DNA of 64,000 nt from Quercus robur (GCF_932294415.1 NC_065538.1:13708330-13772329); one strand, 5' to 3'. Positions 34,538 to 46,270 are shown, numbered from the stretch's first letter. Translations and numbers: made by a program. Notes: generated from the sequence alone by a model not told the origin.

Positions 34538-35207
34538 TGTGGGGCCCGAAATCTGAGGTCCCAGCCCACTTTGTGTTAAGGGCCCAAAGCCCAGGCCGAG
34601 GAGCCCTACTGCCGAGGACGCGCAACGAAAGCTCCTTGAAGGCCCAAGGATGTGGCCGAGGACGATCTCACGCTCAACACCTCACAAAACGCCTGAAGAA
34701 AAGGACAAACTCAGTACAAGAGCAGTACAAGAAAGAAAGCTGCCAGCACCGTAATGTGGAGCCCTGCGTCTGACAAGCCCATACTGCAGACCTTGTTATT
34801 TAACTTTTCCCAACCACCCCCAACCACTCTGATGTATGGATTGATAGGACGAGTCATTACCCCCAAAAAGGAAAAACTGACACGTAGACGAGAGACGGGA
34901 AGTAAACACTGGTATAAAAAGGGAAGAGAGCCAGGGAAGAGAAAAAAACTACAAAAAAGAAGAATGGGAAGAATGTGATGCTCCTCGGTTAGTCCGAGGA
35001 GTCAAACCCTTCGGGCTGCATCGATGTAAGGCTTAGCTAATCAGGCCAAACCTACCTTTGTATGAGCTCCCATAAAATGAGGACCAGACCGCTGCCCGGC
35101 GGCTAAGGGCAAGCCTTTCAAGCCCACTCTCTACAAATTATATTGTTCGGGCCCATCACACACAAACCCAATGTCATTCTTGGGTCGTTAAAAATCGTGT
35201 CCCTACA
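34538..35207 (+). mobile_element. solo LTR (670 bp)
   Basis: TGTGGGGCCCGAAATC...GTGTCCCTACA flanked by the 5-bp duplication CTTAA (34533-34537, 35208-35212). TATAAAA at 34913-34919. Its end (TTTCAAGCCCACTCTCTACAAAT, then TTGGGTCGTTAAAAATCGTG) is clearly related to the LTR arms at 6176 and 11403, so it belongs to the same or a sister family. The short open frames in it are not genes. Confidence 0.9.
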
Positions 35208-35212
35208 CTTAA

Positions 35213-35577
35213 GTTTTGGTTTGTAAAGTAGTGTTTTATCCATTTTTTTGGTAGATTGTATTAGGATCAAAGCTTTGTATCTTTTTTACTTGAATTATAT
35301 TTAGAACCAAAGTGATGTAATACTTTATTCTACCAAATTGTATTTATATATCCAATCAATGAAACTTGAAGTTATTCAAATATGTAACCTTGTATTTTCA
35401 TAGTTTTTCTTATTTTTTGTAATACAAAAAATAAGTGGCGATTCCACGTCAGTCAAAACCTTAAAGAGGTATCAAGTACACTCTTTGAGAGCTTCAGTCT
35501 CACAATGCATTTTCTATCAAGCAAAAAAAGAGAGAGATAAAATAGGGAAAAAATAAAATTGAAAGATGTACCTTTCA
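35213..35577. other. intergenic DNA, no gene seen
   Basis: AT-rich spacer between the solo LTR and the small Helitron. Nothing recognised. Confidence 0.4.
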
Positions 35578-35872
35578 TCTATATATATATATATATATAT
35601 ACACAAACAAAACCGAAACCTCTGAAACTCTTACAATTTTCCACGTCAGCACAATATTTAAATAAAATTATTTTGGTTTAATCCAAACTTAATAAAAAGT
35701 GAAACTCTATCTCTCTAACAAGTCCAACTTAAACTCAAATTCATCATTTTTTTTTTAACAAAATTATTTTTGTTTAATCCAAACTTAATAAAGAGTGAAA
35801 CAATATCTCTCTAACAAGTGTGAAACTCTATCTCTTTAACAAGTCCAACTTACACTCAAACTTAAACATTGA

Positions 35873-35905
<33 letters not shown>

Positions 35906-36341
35906 CTCTCTACTTCACTAACGTGATATTTTATTGTAAGGTGCAAACTTATAGCCATGGATTATTCTTTTGAATGTAACCCACTTTTTTTCATATATAT
36001 ATATATATATATATATATTTAGTCTTATATATTTTGTTTTGTTTCAATAATTTCTAAGTAGTGAATCATTTGATTCTTTAATTTTTTTGGTCTTTTAGAA
36101 GTTTTAATATCTGAATTTTTGAGTTAATTTTTGTAGTATCTGAAATTGTCTGGCAATTTTTTTGTAAGTCATTGCATGTTCAAGCAATGGCTTCTTCATC
36201 AAATTGTAACACAAATTAAAGTCATACAAGAACAAATCATGTAATGATGTAGTTTCTTAACCAATTTAAAATTTTATAAAATTATTTTAGTCTATCTCAC
36301 AAATAGGTAGGTTTTCATGCATAGCATGGGTTAGTGACTAG
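35578..36341 (+). mobile_element. non-autonomous Helitron (764 bp)
   Basis: Inserted between A (35577) and T (36342). The 5' end is TCTATATATATATA, followed by CAAAACCGAAACCTCTGAAA and CCACGTCAGC. The 3' end has hairpin CATGC ATA GCATG, then GGTTAGTGACTAG. The ends match the 4.2-kb Helitron at 22428-26666. It holds (ATT)n and (TA)n runs and no gene. Confidence 0.85.
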
Positions 36342-37259
36342 TACCTTTTATTTCTAACATTTAACTTTTTATTACTTTCAAAATCTACCCGAAAAAAAAT
36401 AAATAAATAAAACGGTGGGCCCTAAACATTTTGTTTTATTTTCTCATCACTTGACAAACCAAACTGCTATAGAAATTAGGAAAGAGAATTTGAGTTTGAC
36501 CCATGCACACCTAGTGTTTTCTTGACATTAGAAAGGCACCAAATTTTTAAGTATCATATATCATTAAAAAAATGAATTAATTTCACCTCATATAACTTGT
36601 CCACTTACAATTAATAAATAAATTTTAACATTGTAATGTAAATGTAGTTAGTGAAAAGTCTTGAAAATATTTCTTTAGATAATGTATGCTTACAACAAAA
36701 ATCAATTGGTGTCTTGGTCTGATGATAAAGAGTGACAAGCTAATTTTGTAATTGTATAATTATAAGAAAATAAACTTCAAACAAACCATGATTTAATGAA
36801 TTATTTTAAGTCATAACATTAGTCTAAAATCCCCTTCATATATATGTAAAGTAATTAATGTGTTCATTTATTTTTACAAAAGGCAAAAAGAACAATGACG
36901 AGCATGATAGAGTATGTTTGATTTTTGTTTATTTTTGGTAGCTTATTTGCATAATATTTATTTAAAGATATAATTTTAATAAATTTTATACCAAAGTGTA
37001 AAATAAAAAAAAATAAAAAAGTTATAAAAAAATTATTTATAAAAAAAACCGAGAAAAAAAAAAATTTAGCCAAACTTACCCTATGTAACAACTCCATATG
37101 TGGCATGCATTTACGTACCCATACTTTCGACTTTAACTAACACGTGGATATATTAGGGCTGTTATCTATTGGGAAATTACATTCTTTAAAACATATATCT
37201 GACTATTTCCATTTACCGCAAAAACCTAACAAAGCAAAGAGAACAAGAAGAAAGAAGGA
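36342..37259. other. intergenic DNA; upstream flank of type B pseudogene
   Basis: No gene. The last 100 bp (about 37155-37259) match the 5' UTR region of the intact type B gene (TCTATTGGGAAATTACATTC), but the TATAAAAG found there at 52055 is not present here. Confidence 0.5.
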
Positions 37260-37678
37260 ATGGCCTCTTCCACTTCCTCTTCGTCACTGTATGATGAAAG
37301 CGGTCGTGTTGTCGAACTTCGTGCTGCTAATAACTTCATCATGGCACTGGAAGTCGCCAAGTCCCTAGTTTCAGGCCACCCAGACTCCGCCCTCACCAAC
37401 CCCTCACCGCTCTCACCCTTATGAAAATCTCACTCAGAGACTCTTCCGTCGTCCGAAGACGCGAATACATTGCCTCCGCCCTTGACTTCAGCAAAACAGC
37501 CCTGGCGCTTTCCCCAAAATCAATCGCTTTTGGTTTCTTGAACGCCAAAATCCACTTAGCCAATGCCCATGACATCGCTGCCATCCAAGAATGTGAGTCT
37601 GCTAAGTCCATTGAGGATCCTCGGGACCCCTGGCTAGATTACTTGGGCATAATCAACGAGGGATATGATCCCCAAGAG
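37260..37678 (+). pseudogene. DUF627 type B gene, left copy, frameshifted and truncated
   Basis: Near-identical to the start of the gene at 52168: MASSTSSSSLYDESGRVVEL and later ALDFSKTALALSPKSIAFGF. A one-base deletion near 37400 (ACCAACCCCTCACC against GCCAACGCCCTCACC) shifts the frame after about 49 codons; the reading continues in another frame from about 37421. Similarity ends at 37678, where a hAT-like end (CAGGGCCAGCCC) begins. Only the DUF627 region survives. Confidence 0.9.
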
Positions 37679-38230
37679 CAGGGCCAGCCCTTCCCTTAGG
37701 CGATTTAGGCAATTGCCTAAGACCACCAAGTGGAAGGAGGCCCCAAAATTTTACAAAAGAAGGGGTAGTAGGGGCCAAAAAAAAAATTTTAATTTCAAAT
37801 GAATTACAAAAATCTGGAACATCCTTTTAACCAAAAAACAAAAATTTTGGTAAATCCGGTTAAACATTAGTTCTAAACAAAACAATTGCCCAAAATTACC
37901 ATTATTATCCTCTAGACAAACCAAAAATCAACCAGATAAACTACAAATCCGGTCCAAGAGATTAACTACAAAACAATCACAAATCAAAACAAATAAAACA
38001 ACTCAAATCCCTAAAATTTTTAGTTTTACAGTTCCCTTAAATCCCTCTGCAACTCTGCTTCTCTCTCTGCTTTCCGCCTCTCTCATCTCAAGCAAGCTTG
38101 CCGCCTCTCTAATTCCTAATCCTTCTCATCTCAAGCAAGCTTGCCTCTACGCCTCTACTCTAGCCTCTAGGTTTTGAGTTCTCTCATCTCTAGCCTGCTA
38201 TTAGGTATTATTTCTATTTGGGCGCTTGGC

Positions 38231-38261
<31 letters not shown>

Positions 38262-38911
38262 GTGGGGGGGGGGGGGGGGGGGGGGGGTGTGGGTGGGGTG
38301 CAGGCGCTTGGCTGATTGGAGGAAGGAGATGCCATTTTGTTGAGATCTCCTTGGTTGATTGTTTATACTCATGCTTATATCTTTACAACATATAGTGACC
38401 ATTTCTATGCCCCATCTAAAATAACCAATCAGCCAAAGAGATTGTAACCTTCAGTAAGTGAATCTTTACAGCCCAATTAATACAGCAATTAATGCTTGTG
38501 ACCTCGCATTTCTTTTTTCTCTTTCTACTGAACAAAGTTCAACATGCAACTTTTCAGTTTATACAGCATGCAACCTCATTGCATGCATGCATGCATGCAT
38601 TTCTAGACAAGGTAAAAACCGGAATATGAAATTTGGGGGTGGAAAAAACTTATAACAGATGTATACCAAATACCGCATCCTCTGCACACAAGATTATGAA
38701 CCAATACAACAAAGAAATTACAAATAAATTTTTAACAATAAATTATAAATTCTGCCAGCTGGCAATCCTTCAATCTCCATTAAATTCACTTCAATGAAAG
38801 AAAAATACTTATATTCACTTCAATTGAAGTGCAGTGATTTGTGCAAAACAAATTAAAAGATAGGAGACCTTGAAAAATAAAAAACGCCGTAAGATGACAT
38901 TCCTTTCTTAC
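37679..38911. other. hAT-like end and unclassified DNA
   Basis: Begins CAGGGCCAGCCCTTCCC with subterminal TTAGGCGATTTAGGC, like the hAT-like elements at 18192 and 31555. The matching right end was not found. It contains a poly-T run followed by a poly-G run (about 38238-38287) and a (GCAT)n run near 38580-38600. No gene seen. Confidence 0.45.
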
Positions 38912-39561
38912 TTCCAAAATTTAATTGTTTTGTCATTTGCGGAAAGAAGAAATAAAGACCCGTTGGCTGTTTGACACCATCTAATTTTGTTGATTTTCTC
39001 CTCAATTTCCAAGCTCTTGAGATAGCCAAACTGACATGAAGAAATGCAGGCACAATTTTTAGTATAAAAAATTTAGATCCCAGCATGCAACAGCATAGAA
39101 ATGATGCAGACGTGAACTAGTAACTAATTGAAAAATAAAAAAATCACCTCAGGTTCATGGCTCTGAAACTCTGTTTTATAACGGAACTCAGGATGCCTAC
39201 CAATTGGATAATCCAACCTCTCCAAATCCCTTCTAGAGCCACCATGCTACACATTACAGTATACAAAGAAGTCATAATGTAACAACAAACCAGAAATGAC
39301 GATGTAATATATCACTATTGCATGTAGTGAAACCTGTTAGGGCAGAAAGAACATACATCTTTTGCATCTGTCCTCTCAAAGAGTACCACCCGGCCCCCAC
39401 GGTCACCAGTAGCAAGATGGTCACCCGTTTTGTCAAATTCGATTGCTGAAATGATATCAACTGCAGAGGGAAAAACAGACAAACTAACTAAGAAATCCCA
39501 TTCTACCTGCTCATACTATTGAAGATTTAAATGCCTAGACTAGAAATCGCAAAGAAAACAA

Positions 39562-39853
39562 CTTGACACTATTGTGTTTAATGTGGTGTATTTGGAGGGA
39601 ATACAACATCCATACGTTTGGGGATGTAGATAGTTTGGGAGATCAACTCCTTGCCTCATTTGTTGGCACTTTGTTTGATTGGTCTCGAGCTTGGAATCCC
39701 ACATCTAGTGATTCCCTCCCAATGTTTATTGACTCTCTTCTTTCTTGTCATAGCATTTAGTTTTCTTTGTATTTATTTGGCTGGTTCGTGCATGTTTTGC
39801 ATAAAGTAGTCTTCTCTAATAAAAATTTTGAATTATAAAAAAAAAAAAAAAAA
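39562..39853 (+). mobile_element. 5'-truncated LINE end
   Basis: A 3' LINE tail with 'LCLMWCIWREYN', then 'LLASFVGTLFDWSRAWNP', ending in poly-A. It is flanked by a 20-bp duplication (39542-39561 and 39854-39873; one C/T difference), the signature of target-primed reverse transcription. It lies in intron 1 of the PP2A fragment. Confidence 0.9.
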
Positions 39854-40079
39854 AGAAATTGCAAAGAAAACAAAAGGTAAATATAATATGCCACTGCTAG
39901 TCTGCTACCCCTTCAAGTATTGCAATATCTCTTCATTACAAGCAAAAATTTCCTACATAGAAACTGAAAAGGTCGTGTATAAATTTCAAATGAATTACCA
40001 GAAAACCAACAAGGTTTATACCTCAGAAGCAAATCACCCAGCCAAAATTTACGCATGAATGGATCAAAGTAATCTTTTG

Positions 40080-40705
40080 TTTTTTTTTTTTGATAGATAA
40101 AGAAAAATTTTATTAAGAAAAAATAGCCAACCCGAGTACATTGGAGATGTACTGTGGGGGCAAAAATCAAGAACCAAAATTACAATGATCAAGTAAAAGA
40201 GGAAGAAAAAATACAAGAAAAATGCGACAGGGCCACACTCCAAACAAGGAGAGTGTAAGAAAAAGGTCTTAATCTCTAGCAACAATCATTCACATCCCTC
40301 AAAATAGCGAGCATTTCTTTCCCTCCAAATACACCACATCAAACAGTGCTGCACAAGTCTCCAAAAATCTATATTGTGATGCCGCCCAAATTTACCTTGC
40401 ATGCCAAGATTCAAATAACTCAATAACCTTAAGTGGCATAACCCAATGCAGCCCAAACAAACAAAACACCAATGACCACAACTCACAGGCGAAGGGACAA
40501 TATAGTAGAAGATGATCCAAGGACTCTCCACACCTCTTGCACATGTAACACCAATCAAGAACAACAATACGCCTTTTGCGAAGGTTATCAGTTGTAAGAA
40601 TCTTACCTAAAGAAGTTGACCATGAAAAGAAAGCCACCCCTGGAGGAACCTTTGATTGTAGTATATAGCAAGCGTACATATTAGTTTGAAATTTAATTAA
40701 CAATT
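40080..40705 (-). mobile_element. 5'-truncated LINE end, minus
   Basis: The minus strand reads the zf-RVT region of a plant L1-type LINE: '[20 protein letters not shown]', then [19 protein letters not shown], and, after a frame change, 'LMWCIWRERNARYFEG'. The poly-A tail appears as T-run 40080-40091. It faces the LINE end at 39562-39853, with opposite orientation. No clear target duplication found. Confidence 0.8.
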
Positions 40706-41908
40706 GGCGTCTAAAGCTAATTTTGCCACTCTACTTCAAACATCTGAAACCTAAAACAGAAGCACATACTTCCGGGTATTTGTTTCGTTTACAAAAATTA
40801 GGTACTAGAGTTCAAAACTTTTGTGTAGTTTAATGATTTAACTATTGGATTCTTATAGACCTTCAATTCTCTATTTTAAATGATCTAAATTTATTACATC
40901 AATGAAGAAGATAGGAGCTCAACCATTACATCGATGAAATTGCCTCATCAGACATACTGACTTGACAATCCTTGTTTCTCAATCACCAAATGCACGATAC
41001 CTCTTTCACCACGAGATTAGTCATCTCACCTACCCTCTCACATTCTCCTTTTAAAATGCCCTCTCCCATATCCCACATCATACTTGAGATCCAAATAACA
41101 AGGCTTACAATGACTCTGCAGTTTGGTTTTCACAAAGTGCACTCAATTATAAGAAAATGGCAGAGCACCATTGCACATAACCCTGAATCTGGAAAAAAAG
41201 GTACTTAAAATACTGTCCATATTTACATGAACATTCTCAAGGCACCATTGCTATCACTTTGGCTAATAAATTTTACAAAACTACGTGATAGTCCCAGCTA
41301 GCTAGAAACTTCTGTCGAACAGCCAAATTCTGCTTGAAATTGAAGTAGCAAAACTATAACTTAATCCATGCACTGACAAACCAAAATCAGCACTAACAAA
41401 CCAAAATCAGAACTCAAAAACTAAAAGCATAATCAATAAGATCCCAGATTAAACACGTGATTTCACACATTTACAACTAAAAAGGAACCAATACCAACCC
41501 CAAGTGCATGCACCAAAACCAAACCCACAAACTAACTCAACCAAGCTCACTTCCACACTCTCCATTTTCCCAATCCAATGGATACCCAATGCAAAACTCA
41601 ATCATCACAATCACAATTCACATGCACAAACACTCAAACCCAAATATCTTGTCCCCAAATCACAAAACCCCCCAAAACCCAACACCCAAGACAACATTTC
41701 CTCCAATACCCACATCCCAAACTCACAAATTCTCAACGACCCATGATCCAAAATGGATCAAAACCCCTAAAACAAACCCTAATCCCAATACTTTCCACAA
41801 AATATCACTTGGATCCAAATACAGGCACAAATAGCAACAATTCTCACAAATTGATAACATTACCCAAAAAAATTGAAAACATTATATAATAAATATATTT
41901 ATATATAC
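40706..41908. other. PP2A fragment intron 1
   Basis: No domain recognised. 41500-41830 is C/A-rich and opens several overlapping plus-strand frames of low-complexity Asn/Pro/Lys composition; I regard them as chance. Confidence 0.5.
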
Positions 41909-41948
41909 CTTCCTGAACTTCTTCACCAGCGGTGCGTTCTCCAAAAAC

Positions 41949-42868
41949 GGCGAAAATGGCCAACTGGCCTTAAAATCGTAACTATCTAGTTAGTAGGCAC
42001 TGTTTAGAAACATATTTTGTTTATAGCATCTCGAGTCTCAAAGACTCGATTTTGGGCCTCAAAATCGAGTCTTTGAGGCTCGATTTGTATGCTTAGACCA
42101 GTTCTGATATGGCACTTTGTCCACATGGGTGTCCACCTGGAAATCGAGTCTCTAAGACTCGATTTCAAACCCAAAATTTTTTCAAAAAAATTCTAAGTCT
42201 CTACATGCCGAAATACCCAAAACAAATTTAAGAAATTTCACCGCTACGCAGATCAGATCAAATCAGAGGGAGAGAAAGAAAATCACACAGCTACTCAGAT
42301 CAGATCAGAGGGAGAGAAACAGAGAACCTCACCGCTAAACCTCACCAGCGCGGCCTGGGGCTCGCGCCGACCAGCGTCGCGCGTGGCCAGGGGCTCGCGC
42401 TGGCCTAGGGCTTGCGCGACCCCCAGGCAGCGCGCGAGCCCCTGGCCGCGCTCAACGCTAGCCGGCGCGAGCCCCTGGCCGCCTGGGTCGCTGGTCAGTT
42501 TCTAGTCATGCCGCGCGCGCCTAGGTCTCCGATCTCGATCTTCTCTCCCTCTCTGTTTCTGGTTTTCTTTTCTTTTTTCTTTTTTTTTTCTCTGGGTTTT
42601 TCCTCTGATGCTCTGGTGTTTGGTTTGGTCTGAGTGTTATATATAGGGCTTAGAAATCGAGTCTTAGAGGCTCGATTTCCATGTAAATGCCATGTCGCAG
42701 TTCTGCCACATCAGAGTTGGTCCAAGCTACAAACCGAGTGTCAAAGACTCGATTTTGAAGACCAAAATCGAGTCTTTGAGACTCGAGATGCTATAAACAA
42801 AATATGTTTCTAAACAGCGCCTACTAACTAGATAGTTACGATTTTAAGGCCAGTTGGCCATTTTCGCC
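41949..42868. mobile_element. MULE-like foldback element in PP2A exon 1
   Basis: 920 bp flanked by a perfect 9-bp duplication TCCAAAAAC (41940-41948, 42869-42877). Ends GGCGAAAATGGCCAACTGG / CCAGTTGGCCATTTTCGCC are perfect inverted repeats, and the arms continue for over 100 bp. The interior has a strikingly GC-rich island (about 42345-42525) that is itself partly inverted, and several palindromes of the form AAATCGAGTCT...AGACTCGATTT. No transposase. Confidence 0.9.
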
Positions 42869-42949
42869 TCCAAAAACCTGAGAGAATTTCCACTCCAGAG
42901 GCTGAGGTGGGTCCACCGGAGTTGCGACGACCGCATCACCACCGTTCAT

Positions 42950-43420
42950 TGTGCTCTCCCCCACTAAATCAAACGGTCACCAATTAAATTCAAATCCAAA
43001 CCAATCCAATAATCACTGCATCGAAGATCGATCGCTCTTTTGGGTTCGCAGAGATCATAGCTTCAATCAAAACCCCATCAATTGAAAAAAAAAAAAAAAA
43101 GAGTTAAAAGAATTCACAAAATCATTTGGGTTTTCTTTCTATTCTAATTCAACCATTGAAGAATTAAGAAAATTAGTAAAACCAAAAAAAATAAATATAA
43201 AAAAATAAAAAGGCCCACTTTTTTCTCTCTCTACAATGAAAAATAAATAAATAAAAAAAATTTGATTTGATTTTTTTTTTTTGGGAGATTAAAATGTGAG
43301 TGACTGAGCAAACCGCTCTTCGGCTTTGGGCTTCGGAGAGAACCAAAAATACACATATACACACACAACCTCATTCTTTGTCCAGTTCTCTCTCAATAAT
43401 GGGCTTGTAATTTTTTTTTT
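42950..43420 (-). promoter_or_regulatory. likely 5' flank of the PP2A fragment
   Basis: Sequence upstream of the minus-strand ATG at 42949, rich in pyrimidine on plus near 42955-43060. It may be the original 5' UTR and promoter. No clear TATA box. Confidence 0.35.
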
Positions 43421-45635
43421 TTTTTTTTAATGTCTTTTTGTTTGGGGGATATGATAAATTTACCTGGCAAAGTGATTGGCGTTGACGTGGCCAAATGTTA
43501 TTGGGTTGGACAGAGGAAAAGTAGTGAGAACTTTGGGGTTTGATTGGTTGTTAAGATTTGGGTGTTTTTAAGTATGTGTGGGGTAAATGATTGGGAAATT
43601 TGTAGTAGCTGTATTTTTAGGATTTGTGGAAGGATGAATGATGTGTATAGATATCTTATGGATAAGATAATTATTGTTGTTAGAGAAAAAAAAAATTTTT
43701 ACAGATTAGTTAAGTTGTTAATAAGTTACCATACAAATGAGTTACTTTTATATCAAAGAAAATGCAAGATTTTGGGTTTTAATTTTGTAATGAAGTGCAA
43801 TTAAGTTGAGAAGTCGTTTGATCCAATGGTTGTGGAAAAAGGGGCAACTAGAATACTAATATGGATATGCTGCATTGGATTGTTGATAAAAACATAAATG
43901 ATGAAGCAATGTCTTACATAGTTACATCTCACAAATATGACCAATTGCTAATTGATTTTGACCTTTTTGATTGGTCAGTGGATAAACGAAGTATAGTTGG
44001 CTTCTATGAGGCTTTGGAGTTTTCCAAGCCAATCCTCATCATGGATTTCGACAAATTCAGTTATATTCTTTACATGTCATAAATCAAATATCCATAATTT
44101 TTTCACAGACATTATGACCAATCCTAAAATGATTTCAATTGTTATAGTAGATTGAATTTTTTTTCTTATACCTTTCAAGATTTTGAAATATTTTTGTTCA
44201 ATTCTGATTTAATTATATGTGGCCTTGGAAGTTTTTTGGACTATTGCAACATAGTGACATGGCCTTGAATTGATTTCTCCCAATTATATCATATAAAATA
44301 AAAAACCCAAAAGTAGGTTTTTTTTTCACCGTGACAAGTCATCCTTTGGCTGGAGGTTAATTTTTTGGTAAAATTATTATGTATTTCCGGAGTACCATAA
44401 ATGCGTACTCTCTCTTCTCACATAAATAGTGGGTCTCACTAATTAAATTCATGGTGAGATCCACCATTCATATGAAAGGAAGAAGTACCATTTATGGTAC
44501 TCTGGGAGTACTTAATAATTTTCCAATTTTTTGAGTTGGTCCTATATTCCTGGAATCTTCGTTTAGAATGTTAAAAGACTATATAGAAACCAAAGTTCAA
44601 ATTCCATTTAATATTGACAGGAAATTTTTCAGAAATTTTTTTGAAGTGCTACTTTCTATGGAAACATAAAGGTACCTGGTGAAATTGATGCCAAGCATGG
44701 ACATCATGGTCGTGTATTTGAGAGAGTTGTGTTATGAGAGAGAACTTCAAAGGCACTACGTCGCATGTTCTCTATACATGGGGTTAATTGTAGCTATTAC
44801 TTATTAGAGTTTGGCTGGGATTAAAAATGGGCTTGGGCTTGCTATGAACTTTGATCTTGGACAAAACATTTTGTCAATTTTAAATGTCAGTCCATGTTTT
44901 TGCAAAACTACTCTTTTAAAGTGTGCAAAACCTCATGCAGGATAATCTTATGCTCTTTTGCATGAAATCTTTGCTTTTGTATTTGTCTGTGTATTGATTT
45001 TGCATCTAAAATAAGATAATAGAGTTTAAGAACCCATACCCAGGCTTTAAAGAAATGTCCACTATTTAGTCCACATACCTTTCAATCTCAAAGTTTTAAT
45101 CAAGGTCAACTGCAGCTAAATCTTTAATAAGGTTCTTTGGATTGCCAGGTTCTGAACTCTGTGAGGAAATCAGTACATAAGGATTCCAAAGGTTTTGGGA
45201 TTAATCTGGCAGGAAAACAAGTGAAGTTTTTACTAGAGGTTGCTTAGAGAGTCTATGCTACAAATGTTTTTTGAGTCGTCAACTATAGTGGTTTTTCCTT
45301 TGAAGAGATTATTTATCTGTTTCCCACTTCATGACCAAAATTTTGTGTTGTTAGCTTCATCGATTTGATTGATTTGGTTTAGTGCTTGACTATGGTTAAA
45401 TTATTATTTTCTGTTGGGAAATTTTTTCCTGATTTGATTAATTATTAAATTTGTTAATTTCACGCAAAATTAATCACAAAGGGATCTTAACTTCTCTTCT
45501 TTTTTTTTTTTTTTTTTTGCCACAATCCTTCTCAAGAACAAAAAAGACTGATCTGAGGGAAGCCAAAAAGAAACAAGGGCGAAAAAAAAAACCCAAAAAA
45601 CAATTTCGTGTAACTCACATCTTTGAGAAGTAAAC
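43421..45635. other. unclassified DNA with possible exon-like pieces
   Basis: Nothing recognised with confidence. Plus-strand frames at 43544-43804 and 43861-44082 lack family motifs. 45149-45246 reads VLNSVRKSVHKDSKGFGINL... between an AG and a stop, and 44680-44805 has a similar look; these could be decayed exons of an unknown gene. An inverted pair near 44390-44520 (GAGTACCATAAATG / CATTTATGGTACTC) suggests a small MITE. Confidence 0.35.
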
Positions 45636-45650
45636 ATGCCTTTTTCAAGG

Positions 45651-45683
<33 letters not shown>

Positions 45684-45689
45684 AAAAGC

Positions 45690-46270
45690 ACAATGGCTAC
45701 TCTAAGCTCTTCTACATATTTGCTTGTCAACTTGAAAGGCACATGCTCTGCCACATTCCCTGCACTGATTTCCAGCCTTATTTGGCTTAGCAAGGCACTT
45801 TTGTTTAGACTCATTCTCAATCTGCCTTTGGTACTCCAAATTCTTTTCAATCATTCTTTGCTCCTCCTCAACCTTACACTCTTCCTCAGCCTTAAGTGTA
45901 TGATGCAGCAAAATACACAGAGTATACTAAAAATTAAGAAGAAATGAGAGTTGCTTAGAGTAGCTCTCAAGTGGGCACACATCTGCACAAAGAACTAATC
46001 TCTGAAACAATAGCAAAAGCTTTGAATTTATTTACTAACAAATGATTCAATTACAATGGATTCATTTACTAAAAAAGTAGTTACATCAACTGTCATGTAC
46101 ACTAATGGATTTCAAATACCAACAATTAACTATGAAGCTTTTCAATTATACTGAGATGCCCCTGCATGAGTGTAAGTTCCCATTCCTCTTGCTCTAATTC
46201 ATTAGTGATTACAGGACCAACAACCTTAGGATCAAGAGGATAATGTCTGCCATGTGCAGCCAGAAAGGAA
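45690..46270 (-). pseudogene. inverted fragment of type B DUF629 last exon
   Basis: The minus strand matches the last exon of the gene at 52168-55294. About 46260-46165 reads 'AAHGRHYPLDPKVVGPVITN', then ELEQEEWELT. About 45900-45760 reads 'KAEEECKVEEEQRMIEKNLE' and YQRQIENESKQKCLAK. The two parts are separated by about 260 bp of foreign sequence. In this copy the segment equivalent to the intact gene's stop reads GCTGGAAATCAG rather than GCTTAAACCAG. No start or upstream exons nearby. Confidence 0.8.

Larger units (their letters stand above)
38912..42949 (-). pseudogene. 5' fragment of PP2A B55-type regulatory subunit gene
   Basis: Four exons read in order on minus with GT-AG borders: exon 1 42949-41909 (interrupted by a MULE), exon 2 39460-39357, exon 3 39246-39148, exon 4 39030-38912. 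The protein begins MNGGDAVVATPVDPPQPLEW, then KFSQVFGERTAGEEVQE, '[20 protein letters not shown]', '[11 protein letters not shown]', 'RDLERLDYPIGRHPEFRYKT', and '[15 protein letters not shown]', ending ...TIKFWK. This is the first part of the WD-repeat B55 subunit that targets protein phosphatase 2A. One difference stands out: FGYLKS where I recall FDYLKS. Later exons, about two thirds of the protein, are absent from 37.7-38.9 kb. With the MULE in exon 1 it is a dead fragment. Confidence 0.88.

Noticed and set aside
34537..34978. Two plus frames of 74-78 codons
   Set aside because: Wholly inside a solo LTR with target duplications.
41504..41889. Three overlapping plus frames of 80-108 codons
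   Set aside because: Low-complexity C/A-rich intron sequence open in all three frames; no motif.
45636..45947. 103-codon plus frame beginning in a poly-A run
   Set aside because: Antisense of the inverted DUF629 fragment; starts in a homopolymer.
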